Assembly (NCBI GenBank): GCA_031261385.1
Contig: JAISJS010000137.1
Location: 1-8,535 of the forward strand
Reading direction: 5' to 3'
Source: Treponema sp.
GTDB lineage: Bacteria; Spirochaetota; Spirochaetia; Treponematales; Breznakiellaceae
Length of the DNA stretch: 8,535 nucleotides
Position 1 is the first letter of the stretch; each line of letters begins with the position of its first letter. The notes beneath the pieces are model-generated. The model saw nothing but the letters and a program-made list of their open reading frames with translations. It did no database searches and was not told where the DNA came from. This document shows, piece by piece, positions 5,944 to 8,535 of the stretch. A program made the translations under genes and the position numbers.

Positions 5944-7025
5944 CAGGATCGGCCTTTTACGTAGAGCGCCCCCGCCCGGATGTGGTCGTCCAGGGTCCGG
6001 GAAAAATAGTGCCGACCCGCCGCCCTTTCCACAAGGCGGAAATACAGGTAATCGCTGGCGGCGGGGTGCAGCGCCGCATCGAGGGCGGTCTTTCCGGGGG
6101 CGGAAATGGGGCCGGGGGGCAGGCCGGGCCTGACATAGGTGTTATACGGGTCTCTGATTTCCGTATCACGGGTATACAGTACCTCCGGGTGGGGCCGCCC
6201 CTGGATTTCGGTAATGATGTATTCAACGGTAGCGCAGGACTGAAGGGCCATACCGATGCGGAGGCGGTTATAGAAAACCCCCGCCATCAGGGGCGCCTCC
6301 TCCCCGACCCGGTATTCCCGTTCCACAATCGAAGCGATGATCACGATACGGTTGAGTTCTTCGCGGCTTAAACCGGAGGCTTTTGGATCGATTTCCTCAA
6401 GGCGGCTGAAAAAAGTATTTGCAAGAGTAACCGCCACACTGCGGGCAGGATAATCCGGCGGAAATAAATAGGTGTCGGGGTAGAGATAACCCTCCAGCGT
6501 CTTTCCGGGGATGTTGAACAGCTCCAGCAGATCCGTGTCCGCCGCCGCTTCAAGAAAATCACCTTCCCCGCAGATACCGGCGTCGGCAAAAATACGGGCC
6601 ATTTTTTTAAGGGTGACCCCCTCAGGAATCGTGACCCGCTGGAGCATCTGCTTGCCCGAAACCAGCACCCGGTAAATTTCCATCTGGGTTGCGGGGATTT
6701 TCAACTGGTAGGTCCCGGCCTTTATAAAGTCCTTGTTGTATGAAGAAAGCAGGCGCCAAAAATACCGGCTGCGAATAAGTCCCGCATTTGCAAGCCGGAT
6801 CCCGACCGATTGGGCGCTCTCCCCGCGCCTGACTTCCAGGTACACCGAACCATCGTCGGCCCGGCTTATACTATCCCCCGGCTCAAAATACGGGCCGCCG
6901 GCGCCGTTGTTTCCCGGCGCCGCATTGAAAAAAATCACCGTACCCGCCGCCAGCGCCGCCAAAACCAGCGCAAACCCAATGAGGAAAACAAAAAATTTGA
7001 TGATTCGTCGGGCTATACGGGGCAT
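5943..7025 (-). CDS. mltG: Endolytic murein transglycosylase MltG (YceG-like)
   Basis: The 360-residue protein cleaves glycan strands of nascent peptidoglycan and so sets strand length. Residues about 8-34 (RIIKFFVFLIGFALVLAALA) are a membrane anchor after a short basic tip, placing the enzyme outside the inner membrane. A LysM-like part spans about 62-130. The catalytic domain follows, with LEGYLYPDTYLF (177-188), IIASIVERE (229-237) holding the catalytic Glu E235, NRLRIGMALQSCATVEY (253-269) and TYVRPGLPPGPISAPG (296-311). These match the YceG/MltG family (PF02618). The start at 7025 is chosen because AGGTGA (7035-7030) lies four bases upstream and the product begins directly with the basic tip and anchor. 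An ATG at 7067 would add 14 residues and overlap the preceding gene. The gene is 25 bases after that gene and overlaps dnaG by one base. Confidence 0.95.
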   Translation of the reverse strand: MPRIARRIIKFFVFLIGFALVLAALAAGTVIFFNAAPGNNGAGGPYFEPGDSISRADDGSVYLEVRRGESAQSVGIRLANAGLIRSRYFWRLLSSYNKDFIKAGTYQLKIPATQMEIYRVLVSGKQMLQRVTIPEGVTLKKMARIFADAGICGEGDFLEAAADTDLLELFNIPGKTLEGYLYPDTYLFPPDYPARSVAVTLANTFFSRLEEIDPKASGLSREELNRIVIIASIVEREYRVGEEAPLMAGVFYNRLRIGMALQSCATVEYIITEIQGRPHPEVLYTRDTEIRDPYNTYVRPGLPPGPISAPGKTALDAALHPAASDYLYFRLVERAAGRHYFSRTLDDHIRAGALYVKGRS

Positions 7026-7029
7026 ACTC

Positions 7030-7035
7030 TCACCT
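7030..7035 (-). promoter_or_regulatory. Ribosome binding site deciding the mltG start
   Basis: AGGTGA lies four bases before the ATG at 7025 and supports that start over the in-frame ATG at 7067, which falls inside the end of the hydrolase gene. Confidence 0.65.
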
Positions 7036-7050
7036 GCATACCGTAAGCGT

Positions 7051-7992
7051 TTAAAGCCTGATCTCAAGACCTTCCATAGCGAGGGTCAACTCAATCCCTT
7101 TGATATTCATCCGCTCGGTATACCACCGGGCCGATTGCAGAATATTAAAAAGCTTCCGGTCATTGTAGGTAGGATCATGGTGAAAAAGAACCATGTGCTT
7201 AATCCCCCAATTTGCAGCAAAATCAACCGCGAGACTGAATGCGCTGTGCCCCCAGTTGTACTTTTCGATGGCCTCCCCAAGGGTATACTGGCAGTCTATG
7301 ACAAGGAGATCGGCATTTTGAAAAAACGCGGTGTTTTCATCATTTTTCATAAAATCCGCAGCGGACAGCTCGGTATCCGTGGCATAGATAAAACGGTGCT
7401 TCCCGTCATTAACCAGATACGAATAGGAATCCCCGGGATGATTCATCTTTTTATAAGAAATCGTCACATCTTTTAAGGTAACACTTTTTTCCAAAAAGTG
7501 GAACGTTTTTCGACAGCCCATGGATTCCATATGCACGGGAAAATACGGGGAAGTCATCTGGTTCTGGAGGCTCGTCTCAAGGTTTTTCATCGGGGAATAA
7601 AAGTCGATAGACACGGAAGGATCATAGGAAGGATTGAAAAACGGCAGTCCGTGAATATGATCCCAGTGAAAATGTGAAAAAAATACATGGTATTGGGATG
7701 TTTTGGGCCGTTCTTTTGACTGGGCAATCCCCATTTCACGCATCCCCGAACCGCAGTCAAAAACGACCAGCTCCTCAGGATCGTCAAAGCCCACGGTAAC
7801 ACAGGGGGTGTTTCCGCCGACCGTACCGAAAAGCCAGGGGGGAAGCCCGGCGAGAAAGCGCTCACGGCTTTCCTGGCTGGCCAGGTCATCTGCGGTAATC
7901 CGCTCCAGAATGGCAGAAATTTTACTCCTGATTTGGGACGGAAGCTCCGGAGAGGGGATTGAACCCCGCACACCCCAAAAACGGACAATCAT
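7051..7992 (-). CDS. Metallo-beta-lactamase-fold hydrolase
   Basis: The 313-residue cytoplasmic protein has no signal peptide. It starts with WGVRGSIPSP (6-15), then GGNTPCVTVGF (59-69) and FDCGSGMREMG (78-88), the opening of the MBL branch resembling cyclic-nucleotide phosphodiesterases and RNase Z. The metal site is complete: H107, H109, D111 and H112 in FFSHFHWDHIHG, H185 in MNHPGD, D206 in YATDTE, and H271/H272 in LFHHDP; D233 (VIDCQY) and H249 (WGHS) are further candidates. About 35 residues (17-52) separate the first two motifs, a longer spacing than in compact relatives. The substrate cannot be named; a phosphodiester or nucleotide is plausible from the family. The ATG follows the stop of the upstream gene without a gap (TAGATG) and has GGAGG eight bases upstream. 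It is probably co-translated with the cysteine-cluster protein. Confidence 0.92.
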   Translation of the reverse strand: MIVRFWGVRGSIPSPELPSQIRSKISAILERITADDLASQESRERFLAGLPPWLFGTVGGNTPCVTVGFDDPEELVVFDCGSGMREMGIAQSKERPKTSQYHVFFSHFHWDHIHGLPFFNPSYDPSVSIDFYSPMKNLETSLQNQMTSPYFPVHMESMGCRKTFHFLEKSVTLKDVTISYKKMNHPGDSYSYLVNDGKHRFIYATDTELSAADFMKNDENTAFFQNADLLVIDCQYTLGEAIEKYNWGHSAFSLAVDFAANWGIKHMVLFHHDPTYNDRKLFNILQSARWYTERMNIKGIELTLAMEGLEIRL

Positions 7993-8460
7993 CTACCATG
8001 CCTCCGGGTTTTGGCCTTTACGTACGATAACAGGTTCTGCTATCCGCTTTTGCAGACAGGACTGTATCTCCTCCATACTGTGCAATGCCCCTTTATCCAT
8101 GCCCTGACATCCCGAACGGGCTAATTTCCACGAAGCCGCCGACCCCATAATTGAAGGCCAAAACGGAAAGGTACGGCACTGGAGCGGCCGGGCGGTATAC
8201 ACCGAACATCCCCCTTTCCAGAAAATGCAGTCAAAATCCGCTTTTTCCTTGAGGGAAAGCTGCTCCGCCCCGTTAACGGCCGGAACCCAGCGGCAATAGG
8301 TTTTCACAAAATCAGCATACACCATTTGACACTCCGCCGCCAGAAGCTTTACATCGTTTTCAGAAAGAAACACAAAACCGCTCTCGTATCTGCAGCAGGC
8401 GGAGCAGCGGGTACAGGAAAACCGGAGCCCATCCGCGTAAAAAGGCTTTCCGCGCATCAT
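7993..8460 (-). CDS. YkgJ-family cysteine-cluster protein (putative zinc/iron binding)
   Basis: The 155-residue protein has the signature of the YkgJ/CxxCxxCC family (PF03692): C16, C19, C22 and C23 in FSCTRCSACC, then C78 and C85 (DCIFWKGGC), C95 (RPLQCRTFPFW) and C118 (SGCQGMDKG). These cysteines are thought to bind zinc, iron or an iron-sulfur cluster; a precise reaction is not established. There is no signal or membrane segment. Two ATG codons stand side by side (8460 and 8457). The first is taken, and no Shine-Dalgarno sequence precedes either. It is the first gene of the operon and abuts the MBL hydrolase, so the two may act together, perhaps on a metal-dependent step. The family call is good, the biological role unknown. 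Confidence 0.9.
   Translation of the reverse strand: MMRGKPFYADGLRFSCTRCSACCRYESGFVFLSENDVKLLAAECQMVYADFVKTYCRWVPAVNGAEQLSLKEKADFDCIFWKGGCSVYTARPLQCRTFPFWPSIMGSAASWKLARSGCQGMDKGALHSMEEIQSCLQKRIAEPVIVRKGQNPEAW
8001..8005 (-). promoter_or_regulatory. Strong ribosome binding site for the MBL hydrolase
   Basis: GGAGG lies eight bases before the ATG at 7992, within the last codons of the upstream gene. It contrasts with the first gene of the operon, which has no such site. Confidence 0.7.
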
Positions 8461-8469
8461 ACAAAGGTT

Positions 8470-8498
8470 ATTTTAGCCGCAAAAATAAGGATTTACAA
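8470..8498 (-). promoter_or_regulatory. Promoter of the ykgJ-like/mltG/dnaG/rpoD operon
   Basis: TTGTAA (8498-8493) and TAAAAT (8475-8470) are separated by 17 bases on the minus strand. Expected transcription start is about 8463-8460, at or within three bases of the ATG at 8460. The 8461-8535 stretch shows no gene. Other promoters may lie further upstream, beyond the window. Confidence 0.55.
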
Positions 8499-8535
8499 GT
8501 AGGCGCGTTGCCTCATAAATAATCTAACCCAAAAG

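Noticed and set aside
7025..7067. ATG at 7067 as the mltG start
   Set aside because: It lies in the end of the hydrolase gene, without a good ribosome binding site. AGGTGA and the membrane-anchor layout favour 7025.
6733..7476. Plus-strand 247-codon open frame
   Set aside because: It runs antisense across the mltG-hydrolase junction, both of which have complete catalytic motifs. No recognisable domain is encoded.

Overview
The window reads as one chromosomal segment of a spirochaete, most likely a Treponema-type organism with roughly balanced GC. This rests on recalled protein resemblance and on the gene order mltG-dnaG-rpoD-zinc-ribbon protein; no database was searched, so the genus is an inference. 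Every supported gene lies on the minus strand, so transcription runs from high to low coordinates.

Layout, in transcription order. A promoter at 8470-8498 sits almost on top of the first start codon. It opens a tight run of six genes: a YkgJ-type cysteine-cluster protein (8460-7993), a metallo-beta-lactamase-fold hydrolase (7992-7051), the membrane lytic transglycosylase MltG (7025-5943), DNA primase DnaG (5943-4153), the primary sigma factor RpoD (4149-2305) and a coiled-coil C4 zinc-ribbon protein with an acidic tail (2269-1427). Junctions are 0 to 35 bases or overlap by one base, so this looks like a single operon with coupled translation. It is a form of the macromolecular-synthesis (dnaG-rpoD) operon in which rpsU is not beside dnaG and a cell-wall enzyme is upstream.

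Directly behind the operon, with its own TATAAT promoter, is rnpB, the RNase P RNA (about 1400-897). It is long for a bacterial RNase P RNA (about 504 nt). At least three short hairpins enlarge its peripheral stems, including a small array of mini-palindromes where helix P12 should be. The RNA closes with a perfect 12-bp P1 helix followed by seven U.

The 670-896 stretch is non-coding. It holds an 80-base fold-back repeat that may end rnpB transcription, a short direct repeat around a hairpin, and a promoter with overlapping -10 boxes on both strands. The minus-strand promoter serves a membrane-anchored TPR protein (670 to beyond base 1), again with almost no leader.

Together these genes cover replication priming, housekeeping transcription, tRNA 5' maturation and peptidoglycan processing. 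I see no mobile element, CRISPR array, tRNA or defence system. The less ordinary signals are the architecture of rnpB, the near-leaderless operon starts and the paired promoter near 685.
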